This document shows, one piece after another, positions 1 to 6,215 of a DNA stretch of 10,767 bases; position 1 is the first letter of the stretch, and the number at the start of each line of letters is the position of its first letter. The notes under the pieces are model-generated. The model ran no database searches. It saw only the letters and a program-made list of their open reading frames with translations, and was not told the origin of the DNA. The DNA is from Bacteroidota bacterium. Lineage in GTDB: Bacteria; Bacteroidota; Bacteroidia; J057. The DNA is taken from positions 1 to 10,767 of the forward strand of contig RFHL01000351.1 of NCBI GenBank assembly GCA_003696875.1, given 5' to 3'. The position numbers were made by a program, and so were the translations under genes.

Positions 1-116
1 CTTCGTTTCGAACCCGGCCGTCGCCGGGGACGCCCTACGGCGATGTGGCAACAGGTTTCGGTCGGTTTTTTTGCGGCCAAATAAAGCCGAGGCCTGTTCC
101 CCCTGTCCAATATGCC
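1..116. other. Left edge, no supportable gene
   Basis: I find no gene I can defend here. One plus-strand frame is open from the window edge to a TAA at 82-84, ending in residues VGFFAAK. It could be the tail of a plus-strand gene convergent with odhB. The T-rich side of the hairpin at 117-149 faces that direction, which fits weakly. A run of seven T lies at 66-72. Without the sequence to the left this stays unresolved. Confidence 0.25.
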
Positions 117-149
117 AGCGACCGCAGCCCTCAGTGGGCTGCGGTCGCT
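117..149. terminator. Intrinsic terminator-like hairpin downstream of odhB
   Basis: A perfect 14-bp inverted repeat (117-130 with 136-149; arm AGCGACCGCAGCCC) encloses a 5-nt loop, 25 nt beyond the odhB stop. On the plus strand it is followed by TTTT (149-152). On the minus strand there is no clear U-tract after it. It probably ends odhB transcription, perhaps together with a convergent gene to the left. The stem is certain; the direction of termination is inferred. Confidence 0.65.
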
Positions 150-174
150 TTTCAAGTCAGATACGCCTGCCAGG

Positions 175-1434
175 CTATACCTCCAGGAGCATGCGGGCCG
201 GATCTTCCAGTCGCTCCTTGACCCGGAAAAGGAAGCTCACAGCTTCCTTGCCGTCGATGATGCGGTGGTCGTAGGAGAGGGCTACGTACATCACGGGGCG
301 AATCTTGACCTCACCATTGATGGCCACCGGCCGCTCCACGATGTTGTGCATCCCGAGGATGGCCGCCTGCGGCGGGTTGATGATGGGGGTCGAGAGCATC
401 GAACCAAAGACGCCTCCGTTGGTGATGGAGAAGGTTCCTCCTTCCATCTCTGGGATGCTGATCTTGTTTTCGCGGGCTTTGAGGGCAAAGTGCAGGACCG
501 CCTGCTCGATCTCGGCCAGGCTCATCAGATGCGCATTGCGGATTACCGGCACCACAAGGCCCCGGGGCGTACTCACTGCGATCCCGACATCGGCATAGTT
601 GAAGGTAACGATCTCATCACCCTGGATCTGCCCGTTTACGGCGGGAAACTCCATCAGGGCCATGGTCACGGCCTTGGTAAAGAAGGACATGAAGCCCAGA
701 CCTACGCCATGGGTTTCCTTGAACTTCTCCTTATACTTCTTGCGCATCTGCATCACCTCATAGAGGTCCACCTCATTGAAGGTGGTGAGCATAGCGGTTT
801 CGTTCTTGACCGACACCAGACGCTTGGAGATGGTCTGCCGCAGGCGCGACATCTTCTCGCGGGTCGCGGCCCGCTCGGCGCCCCCACCGGGGGTGGGCAT
901 GGCCGGGATAGGCCGCCCTTCGGGCTTGGGTTCGGGTTTGGGCTCAGCCTTGGGCTGCGCTTGCGGCTGGGCTTTGGGCTGATGGTTGACCACATCGGTC
1001 TTGGTGATGCGGCCGCCCCGGCCGCTGCCCTGCACATCGGCAGGGTCCAGCCCCTTTTCTTTCATCAGTTTTTCGGCCGAGACCGAGGGGTGCCCCTTGG
1101 CGTAGCCTTCCTCTCCGGTCGTCACCGTCTCCGGTTGGGTAGAGGGCTCTTCCTTGGCCGGGGCCTCCTCCTTAGCCGCCGGCTCGGCTCCGCCTGCAGC
1201 CTCGGTATCAATCTTGGCAATGACCTGTCCTACGGCGACCACGTCGCCCTCGGCGGCAAGGAGTTCGATGACGCCCCCTGACTCCGCATTCACGGTCAGG
1301 GTGGCTTTGTCCGAGTTGATTTCGGCCAGTTCGTCATCCATCTCTACATACGCGCCGCTCTCTACCAGCCAGCTTTCGATCTCGACTTCGGTGATGGATT
1401 CCCCGGGACTGGGGACTTTGACTTCTATGATCAT
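175..1434 (-). CDS. odhB: 2-oxoglutarate dehydrogenase E2, dihydrolipoyllysine succinyltransferase
   Basis: This is the E2 core of the 2-oxoglutarate dehydrogenase complex of the TCA cycle. It moves the succinyl group from lipoamide to CoA in the cytoplasm. The protein has 419 residues, normal for the family. Residues 1-77 form a lipoyl domain with the lipoylated lysine K43 in SDKAT. Residues 114-150 form the E1/E3-binding domain (HPSVSAEKL to GRITKTDV). Residues 185-419 form the catalytic domain, with SYDHRIIDG carrying the catalytic H390 and D394 and ending in EDPARMLLEV. The N-terminus (VPSPGESITEVEI) and C-terminus are OdhB-like rather than pyruvate or branched-chain E2-like. The linkers are rich in Ala, Pro, Lys, Glu and Gln; the second (about 152-172) is a near-repeat of KAQPQ and KPEP units. 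The ATG at 1434 directly precedes the conserved lipoyl fold. No odhA lies immediately upstream, so the gene appears to be transcribed alone. Confidence 0.95.
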   Translation of the reverse strand: MIIEVKVPSPGESITEVEIESWLVESGAYVEMDDELAEINSDKATLTVNAESGGVIELLAAEGDVVAVGQVIAKIDTEAAGGAEPAAKEEAPAKEEPSTQPETVTTGEEGYAKGHPSVSAEKLMKEKGLDPADVQGSGRGGRITKTDVVNHQPKAQPQAQPKAEPKPEPKPEGRPIPAMPTPGGGAERAATREKMSRLRQTISKRLVSVKNETAMLTTFNEVDLYEVMQMRKKYKEKFKETHGVGLGFMSFFTKAVTMALMEFPAVNGQIQGDEIVTFNYADVGIAVSTPRGLVVPVIRNAHLMSLAEIEQAVLHFALKARENKISIPEMEGGTFSITNGGVFGSMLSTPIINPPQAAILGMHNIVERPVAINGEVKIRPVMYVALSYDHRIIDGKEAVSFLFRVKERLEDPARMLLEV

Positions 1435-1499
1435 GACGGGTTACGGATTGTTTCCAGACAGGAAATGCAGACGTTTCCGGTTTAACGTGAAAATCCCGG

Positions 1500-1529
1500 C
1501 TAAGATACGAAGTTTTCTTCCGGAAAAAA
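1500..1529 (-). promoter_or_regulatory. Possible odhB promoter (Bacteroidota type)
   Basis: On the minus strand, TATCTTAG (1507-1500) is one mismatch from the Bacteroidota -7 consensus TAnnTTTG. A TTTT (1529-1526) lies 18 bp upstream, where the -33 TTTG/TTG would sit. This would place the start of transcription near 1493 and give a leader of about 60 nt before the odhB ATG. It lies in the only markedly AT-rich stretch (about 1495-1555) of the 237-bp gap between the VanZ-like gene and odhB. The -33 match is weak, and nothing else in the gap is recognisable. Confidence 0.3.
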
Positions 1530-1671
1530 CATATAAATATATAGATATCTAGAGGCGATAAGCGATAGTCGAGACGGGGATATGGGCTGGCTGTCTTAGA
1601 AATAGGAAGGTGAGAGACAGGAGGCAATACGGATAGAAGAGGCAAGAGGCCCATGCGTTTCCCATATGTTG

Positions 1672-2130
1672 CTATGCCAACGCCTGGCCTGCTTGTCGCC
1701 GGACCCACAGCCAGCGGGCGACCATGCCCAGGAGGGCGCCAAGGCTGTCGATTCCGACATCCACGGGGCTGGCGCCCCGGCCAGGGACAAAGGTTTGGTG
1801 GTACTCATCGCTGGCGGCATACAGCACACAGCCCAGCCAGGGCAGCCACCAGCGCCAGCCCCGATGGCCGATGCCATCGGCCACGCGCCAAGCCAATTGG
1901 TACAGGATGAAGTACTCTGTCATGTGCGCCAGTTTGCGCACGACCAGCAGGCCCCCCGAGGCCTTGAAGGCCTCCAGGTCCACATGGATCCATTTCAGGA
2001 AAAAGAGCACCCACTCACTGGTCTGCCGGGACTCATCCTTGTCCTGAGCCGACAGCAGAAAAATCAGCCCCATCCACAGCAGCAGCGGTAACCAGTGGGT
2101 CGCCCAGCGCGGATACCTTGGTTCGATCAT
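1672..2130 (-). CDS. VanZ-like family membrane protein
   Basis: A 152-residue integral membrane protein of the VanZ-like family. Vancomycin-cluster VanZ lowers teicoplanin sensitivity, but most chromosomal homologues have no proven role. Family marks are LSAQ (27-29) after the first helix, RKLAHMTEYFIL (65-76), and SDEYHQTFVPGR (107-118) followed by SPVDVGIDSLGALLG. I predict four membrane segments at about 12-28, 68-84, 93-107 and 125-143. The frame stays open upstream, but I chose the ATG at 2130 because it overlaps the stop of the preceding gene as ATGA and directly precedes the first membrane helix. The overlap implies translational coupling to the DUF2937-like gene. The basic tail (RRQ) is probably cytoplasmic. 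The family call is firm; the function is unknown. Confidence 0.85.
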   Translation of the reverse strand: MIEPRYPRWATHWLPLLLWMGLIFLLSAQDKDESRQTSEWVLFFLKWIHVDLEAFKASGGLLVVRKLAHMTEYFILYQLAWRVADGIGHRGWRWWLPWLGCVLYAASDEYHQTFVPGRGASPVDVGIDSLGALLGMVARWLWVRRQAGQALA

Positions 2131-2720
2131 GCTTTGGGGTCGCTGGTCGTCTGGCTGCGCGAAGCCGCCTTTTCGGGCAGCTTGCCTTCGTAGGCATCGT
2201 AGACGGTCGGTCGCTTGCGAAAGATCAGGCCTGCCAGCCACTTGAAAAAGGCCATCACCATCAGGGCCAGCAGCACGCCCAGCCCCGCATAGACGGCTCC
2301 CTCGATGGTGAGGGGTACGTTGGGCTCGAAGTCCATCGCGGCATGGATCGAGGGGTCATAGTGCCGCATCAGCATAAAGGGGCGTACCCAGGCGGAGCGG
2401 TCACGCAAGGCCTTCAGGGCTTCGGTATAGCGGCGATAGCGCCGCACCGAATTTTGCTGGACCTCGGCGTTGCTGCGCACCATGGGGTCAGCATTTTCAG
2501 CCAGCTTGTCCAGGTAGGGGTCCACCTCCAGGTCAAAGGCCCGGGCGGCCACACTCAGTTCCTCGTAGACCTTGCCCGCCTCCATCTGGGCACCGGAGAG
2601 CACATCGATGTACTGGGCCATATAGACTGGCGCCTGCGCCAGCACGACGGCAAAAGCCACGCAGATCAGGCGATCCACCAGGCTCCCGATCGGCAGGAAA
2701 AGTTTGGATAGAAAGGACAT
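2127..2720 (-). CDS. DUF2937-like membrane protein
   Basis: A 197-residue protein with hydrophobic segments at about 17-38 and 140-166 flanking a soluble, mostly helical middle rich in charged residues (RRYRRYTEALKALRD at about 93-107). Helical N-terminus, an AQAPVYMAQYIDVLSGAQ-type motif after the first helix, and a second helix near the C-terminus resemble DUF2937 proteins, whose function is not known. I start at the ATG at 2720, just before the first helix. A GGAG lies about 11 nt upstream. A start 19 codons earlier is possible but adds only a basic, unconserved-looking stretch. The stop overlaps the start of the VanZ-like gene by 4 nt, so the two membrane proteins are probably made together. 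The family assignment is from memory of the pattern and is moderate. Confidence 0.65.
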   Translation of the reverse strand: MSFLSKLFLPIGSLVDRLICVAFAVVLAQAPVYMAQYIDVLSGAQMEAGKVYEELSVAARAFDLEVDPYLDKLAENADPMVRSNAEVQQNSVRRYRRYTEALKALRDRSAWVRPFMLMRHYDPSIHAAMDFEPNVPLTIEGAVYAGLGVLLALMVMAFFKWLAGLIFRKRPTVYDAYEGKLPEKAASRSQTTSDPKA

Positions 2721-2787
2721 GCCCGTTTTTCTCCGAAAATACAGCCCAGCGGGCAATCTGCCAAAGCGGGTTCGCAAGGACCTGGTC

Positions 2788-3102
2788 TTAACTACCAGGC
2801 AATTTCTTGCCCTCGGCCGACAAGGCTACGATTTTTTCGATTCGGCTTTGTCGAGTTTCGGCGGTCTTGGCCAGCTTTATCCAGCGCAAGACAAAGCGCT
2901 TGCTGGAAGCATTGATCCCCTCAAAAAAAAGTCTGGCCTCCTGGTTTCCTGCCAGCGCCTGGGCCAGATCTTCGGGAATCACCAAATTGTCCACATCCTC
3001 CATGAAGTCCCAAAGCCCCTCGGCTTTGGCGCGCGCGATGGCTTGCAGCCCTGCCGTTTGCATACCACCTTCTTCCATCAAGGGCGCTGCCCGTTCTTTA
3101 TA
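2788..3102 (-). pseudogene. YdeI/OmpD-associated (OmdA) family protein, 5' end lost at the IS boundary
   Basis: The 3' portion of a YdeI/OmpD-associated family gene. The visible protein includes LMEEGGMQTAGLQAI, then a conserved block with VIPEDLAQAL, then LRWIKLAKTAETRQSRIEKI, which is the family's C-terminal OmdA core. Full-length relatives have roughly 190 residues, with an N-terminal half that includes an aromatic motif close to SxWSxxN. Here homology-like sequence (KERAAPLMEEGG) runs back only to about 3099, and the insertion sequence begins at about 3103. About half of the gene is missing. Translation could still start at the ATG at 3078 or the TTG at 3081, giving about 96-97 residues with an intact OmdA core. 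The reading frame itself is clean. The gene ends 67 nt before the DUF2937-like start on the same strand. YdeI relatives have been linked to peptide tolerance and outer-membrane protein export, but a role here cannot be claimed. Confidence 0.7.
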
Positions 3103-3134
3103 GTAACGGCCCGGAAATAAAGTGATCCAAAATT
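3101..3134 (+). repeat. Left terminal inverted repeat of the IS
   Basis: Aligned without gaps to the reverse complement of 4398-4431, 24 of 34 positions match. These include a 7-base block TAGTAAC at the outer end, a 6-base block AAATAA, and a TCCAA block. Outside position 3101 similarity stops, which sets the boundary. Confidence 0.75.
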
Positions 3135-4346
3135 AGGGAAATATCCGATAGGAGAACTTTGGCAGCTCCGGATGGTGGGAGATGCTTTGTGGGTCGATCA
3201 TGTGTTTGTGAGAAGGTTGTTCGAGGGGAAAGCTTTTATCAAGGGTCCTGACGCAGACCTTGAGTCCCTGTTTGGTCTTGGTTTGTAAAAATCGTTCTTT
3301 GATTTGTTCGAGGGAAGTGAGGATGGTGTTTTTGATGGTTCTGTGGACATGGCAGAAGAGTTTTCTCTCAATGGGATTATACTTTGAGCAGTAAGGGGGA
3401 TAATGTGCTACGACGATTGCGATCCCAATGTCTCTGGCCCAGTCTTGTAGGAGTTTTCGGAAGCGATAGTGCCGGTGTCCATTCGCACCGCCAGAGTCGC
3501 AAAGAATGAGGATAGAGGTGGCATGGGGGTAGTCATGGATGCCGTACTGATCCCACCACCATCGAAGGTTTTCGACTACAAAGTCGGCAGTCTCGTGTGA
3601 GTTGCCCATGGTGAGATAGCCTTGGTTACGCTTGAGATCCAAAATCCCGTGGGGAATGGCTTTTCCCTGAGCCAAATAGGAGAAGTCGTGGTCATAGACC
3701 GCAACTGGTGCGCCTTTTTGGACCAGCAGGGGGGTAATTGCGGGTCAGCGTGCCAAGGGGTTCCTTCTTTTTGGTGTCGATACTCAGGATCGGATTGTCT
3801 CCCATCTGCTCAAAAAGCCCGATCAGATAGATGATGATTCTGAATTGTTCGCGGCGTGAAGGGCTTTCTCCGATGGGGAGCACCTTGGCGGGTTTACGCA
3901 TCGACCAGCCTTGGGCTTTGAGGATACACTTGATACAGCCATGCGAAACCTTCAACTGATGCTGAGCTTCGAGCTGCTCGCGGATTTCATAAGGCCCAAG
4001 TAGCACCACTTCACCGAGGCATCGGTAGGGCTACCTGCGCTATGAAGCTCCACGATCTCTATAACCAGAGAGATCAAGTGCGGATGAGATAACTCTTTTT
4101 TTTTCGGCCTCCTCCCACCCGGCGCTGGCGAGCATAGCTAGGCTGGAAGTCACATGCCTCCAGCTCAGATAAGCCTTGGCGAATCCGCTCACGGCTACAG
4201 CCAAACACTTCTGAGAGGTAACGCTGGCTGCCCTTCCCTAAACGATAGTACTCCATCCCCAGAAAGTGACGAGCTTGTTTCTCAGGTAAACTCGAATAGT
4301 AACGCTGCTGCTTCGCCTTAAAATCGGATTCGTAATACTCGATTCG
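3133..4346 (-). pseudogene. ISAzo13-family transposase, interrupted
   Basis: A DDE transposase of the ISAzo13 (Rhodopirellula-type) family, read on the minus strand in pieces. The N-terminal helix-turn-helix part (4346 to 4074) includes YYSSLPEKQARHFLG, then GSQRYLSEVFGCSRERIRQG and GGGRKKK. After A9 at 4096-4104 the homologous reading moves to the -1 frame (ELSHPHLISLV to ASVKW). Near CCC 3995-3997 it shifts by one base into the frame with PYEIREQLEAQ and SIDTKKKE. Near G6 3729-3734 it shifts back, giving GAPVAVYDHDFSYLAQGKAIPHG and the rest. All three catalytic acids are present: D in SIDTKKKE, D in LCDSGGANG, E in NPIERKLF. The first in-frame ATG is at 4256, but family-like sequence reaches back to about 4346 with no standard start. 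The A9 shift may be programmed; the other two look like mutations or base-calling errors, so the protein is probably inactive. Confidence 0.8.
4095..4101 (-). promoter_or_regulatory. Possible -1 programmed frameshift heptamer
   Basis: On the minus strand the transposase codons are CGA AAA AAA AAG AGT. The last seven bases before AGT form A AAA AAG, in exactly the phase needed for -1 slippage, as in many IS transposases and dnaX. In the zero frame a TGA follows nine codons later (ending at 4074). In the -1 frame, family-like sequence continues at once (ELSHPHLISLVIEIVELH). I did not identify a clear stimulatory hairpin. Confidence 0.5.
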
Positions 4347-4397
4347 TCATTCGCCTGCGACCCATTGAACTGTAATTTTGAGACCAAGATCGGTAAA

Positions 4398-4431
4398 ATT
4401 ATTGGAAGAGGTTATTTTTGAGCTGTTACTA
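4398..4431 (-). repeat. Right terminal inverted repeat of the IS
   Basis: This is the partner of the repeat at 3101-3134. It ends in GTTACTA at 4425-4431, and no similarity continues beyond 4431. The 10 mismatches in 34 are compatible with normal IR divergence or decay. Confidence 0.75.
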
Positions 4432-4557
4432 AGGTATGAGCCCGGTCGTGCCGAGGTGCAAATCAAAGTTTACCTTGGGCACCTGCCCGCAGGGATGTAC
4501 GATCTCTCCGCATCCAGTCCTACGCAGCTATACGTCCATAGATTGATAAAAGACTGA
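4432..4557 (+). pseudogene. 3' remnant of a gene with a T9SS-type C-terminal sorting domain
   Basis: An open plus-strand frame with no start codon of its own encodes about 41 residues from the IS edge to TGA 4555-4557. The pattern is GRAEVQIKV, then LGHLPAGMYDL, then LYVHRLIKD at the very end. This matches the last half of the type IX secretion C-terminal sorting domain (TIGR04183-like), in which a LPAGxY turn precedes a final strand ending in a basic RLxK tail. Such domains direct proteins through the outer membrane of Bacteroidota and are removed or anchored at the surface. A good terminator follows directly, as expected for the true end of a gene. The 5' part of the gene is not on the other side of the IS, so its cargo is unknown. 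The domain call rests on pattern only. Confidence 0.6.
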
Positions 4558-4563
4558 TTGCCA

Positions 4564-4619
4564 GGGGCCGGTATTGCGCGAGGGCAACCGGCCCCCCCTT
4601 CCTTTTTCCTTTTTATCAC
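4564..4619 (+). terminator. Rho-independent terminator after the T9SS remnant
   Basis: A 9-bp perfect stem (GGGGCCGGT at 4564-4572 with ACCGGCCCC at 4587-4595) begins 6 nt after the stop codon at 4557. The loop can pair further (TTGC with GCAA). It is followed by a pyrimidine-rich tract with TTTTT runs up to about 4617. It lies only about 15 nt before the start of the next gene at 4635, so that gene's promoter must overlap this structure or lie upstream of it. Confidence 0.75.
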
Positions 4620-4634
4620 ATTTACCCCTTCCCT

Positions 4635-5339
4635 ATGCGTCACCGCCTGATCCTCCTGGGCCTCATTGGCCTGCTGGGCCTGCACCTGCCGGCCCAATCC
4701 CTGCAAGTCGAGTTTGCGGCTAGTGGCGGGGGAAACTGGTCTTGGGGCCCCCGGGCCGAGGGCTTCAAGCAAAGCCCTTACCGGACCTTTTCGCTCCAAG
4801 CGGGGCTGGGCTGGGCCTTTTCGCCCCGATGGGGCGTGGGGGCTGGGGTGGCCTATTTCGAATCGGGGGTGCGAACGGCTTTTTCCCTGACCGAGGGGGA
4901 CGGGCTGGGAGATTGGTGGGTGGAGCTGGTCAATACCTATCCCCTGTCTCCCCGGGTCTATGCCTGGTATAGCTTTGCCGAGCGGCCCGGCTGGCTGAAC
5001 CGCGCCCAGGTGCAAATGGGCCTGCGCTATGCCCGCTCCAACTACGTATTCGACTGGCCCGGCACCATCGATGCCCCCCTCCCCGGCGGCCAAACCCTGC
5101 AAGTCCGGCAGCTCAACGCCACCGTGCCCCATCACCTGTGGGCGATCGAGGCTGCGTGGACCTACCGGTGGCTGCGTCTACGCGGGCATGGGGTCTTTGT
5201 GGGACTGCACCTGATGAAGGGCTTGACCCCGATCATGACCACCACCCACACCTACGCCGTGCTACCCGGTGGCAGTCCGCAGGCCAGCCGCCTCACCCTC
5301 CAAGGGGACTTTGTGGGCATTATGCTGGCCTATCGCTAA
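4635..5339 (+). CDS. Secreted protein, probable outer-membrane beta-barrel (paralogue 1)
   Basis: A 234-residue protein with a signal peptide at about 1-21 (basic MRHR, hydrophobic core, then LPAQ before the likely cleavage). The mature part alternates short amphipathic stretches with Gly and aromatic residues: GGGNWSWG, then LQAGLGWAF, RWGVGAGVAYFESG, VQMGLRYARSNYVFDW and GDFVGIMLAYR at the end. This periodicity and the terminal aromatic strand fit a small outer-membrane barrel of about 8 strands. I recognise no named family, and a substrate cannot be proposed. The start is the ATG directly before the signal peptide. A paralogue follows 10 nt after the stop, so the two are surely co-transcribed. 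Confidence 0.8.
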   Translation: MRHRLILLGLIGLLGLHLPAQSLQVEFAASGGGNWSWGPRAEGFKQSPYRTFSLQAGLGWAFSPRWGVGAGVAYFESGVRTAFSLTEGDGLGDWWVELVNTYPLSPRVYAWYSFAERPGWLNRAQVQMGLRYARSNYVFDWPGTIDAPLPGGQTLQVRQLNATVPHHLWAIEAAWTYRWLRLRGHGVFVGLHLMKGLTPIMTTTHTYAVLPGGSPQASRLTLQGDFVGIMLAYR

Positions 5340-5349
5340 ATACATCCTT

Positions 5350-6150
5350 ATGCCGTTCCAGCGCATCGACTCCCGAGACCCCGGTAGCGGCCTGCTTCCC
5401 TTGCTGCTGATCCTGATCTGCCTAGGCTGGCTCTCCCCGCCGTCGCTGCCCGCCCAGGCCTTGCAGGTCGAGGCGCGGCTCGGGGGTGGCATCAACTGGT
5501 CCTACGGTGCCGCAGCACCTCATATCCATCAGCGGCCCTTTCCCGCTTATTATGGACAGCTCAGCCTGGGCTATTGGGTCAATCTGCGCATCGGCATCGG
5601 ACTGGGACTGACCCAGTATCCCATCGGTATCACGCATCTGCTTCAGATCGAAACGCCGGATATCTCCCGATGGAATAGTAGGAGCCATTCGCTTTCGTAT
5701 TATCCCTACATGACACAACTGTTGCTGTGGTATGCTTTACCGCAGGGTAAGCACCGGCTCGCGGGGTCACAGGTAGGCTTGGGGGTGCTATGGGCGCGGA
5801 CGGTTTTTGACTTTGGATGGTCCCGCGAGACGGCCGTACCCTACCCCAGCGGGCAGACGGTGTTTGAATGGTCGGAGTGGACCGTCGAGCCGCACCGCTT
5901 TTGGGGCATCGAAGCGCGGTGGAATGTTCCCCTCTGGACGCGCAAGCGGCAGCGGGTGCTGGCGAGCCTGCAAGTAGTCAAGGGCCTGGTGCCCGTCATC
6001 CGCACCACCCGGGCCTACTACATCGACTTTCCCGATCAGACGGTCAGTACCACCTGGACCACGCATGGCGATTACCTCGGGCTGGCGCTGGCCTATCAGT
6101 GGACCTGGTGGGAGCGGAAGCGGGAGAAAGGCCCAAGGCCGGGGAAATAG
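5350..6150 (+). CDS. Secreted protein, probable outer-membrane beta-barrel (paralogue 2)
   Basis: A 266-residue paralogue of the preceding protein. Shared marks, in order, are LPAQ before cleavage then LQVE; GGGINWSYG against GGGNWSWG; VFDFGW against VFDWPG; PSGQT against PGGQT; RFWGIEARW against HLWAIEAAW; VVKGLVPVIRTTRAY against LMKGLTPIMTTTHTY; and GDYLGLALAYQW against GDFVGIMLAYR. I start at the ATG at 5350, which follows the upstream stop by 10 nt and gives a 36-residue signal peptide with a longer polar lead (FQRIDSRDPGSG). A longer frame reaches back into the upstream gene and is unlikely. The protein has a short basic tail (WERKREKGPRPGK) past the last predicted strand, absent in paralogue 1. 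The function is unknown. Divergence is clear, so the duplication is not recent. Confidence 0.8.
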   Translation: MPFQRIDSRDPGSGLLPLLLILICLGWLSPPSLPAQALQVEARLGGGINWSYGAAAPHIHQRPFPAYYGQLSLGYWVNLRIGIGLGLTQYPIGITHLLQIETPDISRWNSRSHSLSYYPYMTQLLLWYALPQGKHRLAGSQVGLGVLWARTVFDFGWSRETAVPYPSGQTVFEWSEWTVEPHRFWGIEARWNVPLWTRKRQRVLASLQVVKGLVPVIRTTRAYYIDFPDQTVSTTWTTHGDYLGLALAYQWTWWERKREKGPRPGK

Positions 6151-6191
6151 CGTGCGGGTCAAAACCTGCTACCGTCAGGCCCCAAACACAT

Positions 6192-6215
6192 GCGCCCGGC
6201 CATGTGGCCGGGCGC
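6192..6215. terminator. Shared terminator between convergent barrel gene and dnaK
   Basis: A perfect 10-bp inverted repeat (GCGCCCGGCC at 6192-6201, GGCCGGGCGC at 6206-6215) with a 4-nt loop, in the 92-bp gap between the barrel gene stop (6150) and the dnaK stop (6243). Neither side has a long T-tract; on the minus strand it is followed by ATGTGTTT. It likely serves both directions. Confidence 0.65.

Larger units (their letters stand above)
3103..4429 (-). mobile_element. ISAzo13-family insertion sequence, decayed
   Basis: About 1.33 kb between imperfect terminal inverted repeats, holding one transposase reading broken into several frames. The transposase stop (3133-3135) lies at the inner edge of the left repeat, leaving almost no non-coding space, as is typical for an IS. 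TA dinucleotides stand at both edges (3101-3102 and 4430-4431). They could be a target duplication or simply the outermost bases of the repeats. The element is visibly less GC-rich than the genes around it, in line with horizontal arrival. Family assignment comes from the transposase motifs DTKKKE, LCDSGGANG and KYNPIERKLF. Confidence 0.8.

Noticed and set aside
1..30. A TTCGAAC string resembling a tRNA T-loop
   Set aside because: The flanking bases do not pair as a T-stem on either strand, and no acceptor or anticodon arm can be found.
112..1281. A long plus-strand open frame opposite odhB
   Set aside because: It is fully antisense to a certain gene, has a composition set by the GC-rich third positions of odhB, and shows no family motif.
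3128..4380. An 8-base inverted match (CAAAATTA at 3128-3135, TAATTTTG at 4373-4380) as the IS ends
   Set aside because: The outer repeat at 3101-3134 and 4398-4431 is longer and better, and this inner match would leave matching sequence outside the element.
4470..5135. A minus-strand open frame across the T9SS remnant, terminator and first barrel gene
   Set aside because: It would cross a clear terminator and run opposite a protein with a good signal peptide and a paralogue; its product is low-complexity Pro/Gly/Arg.
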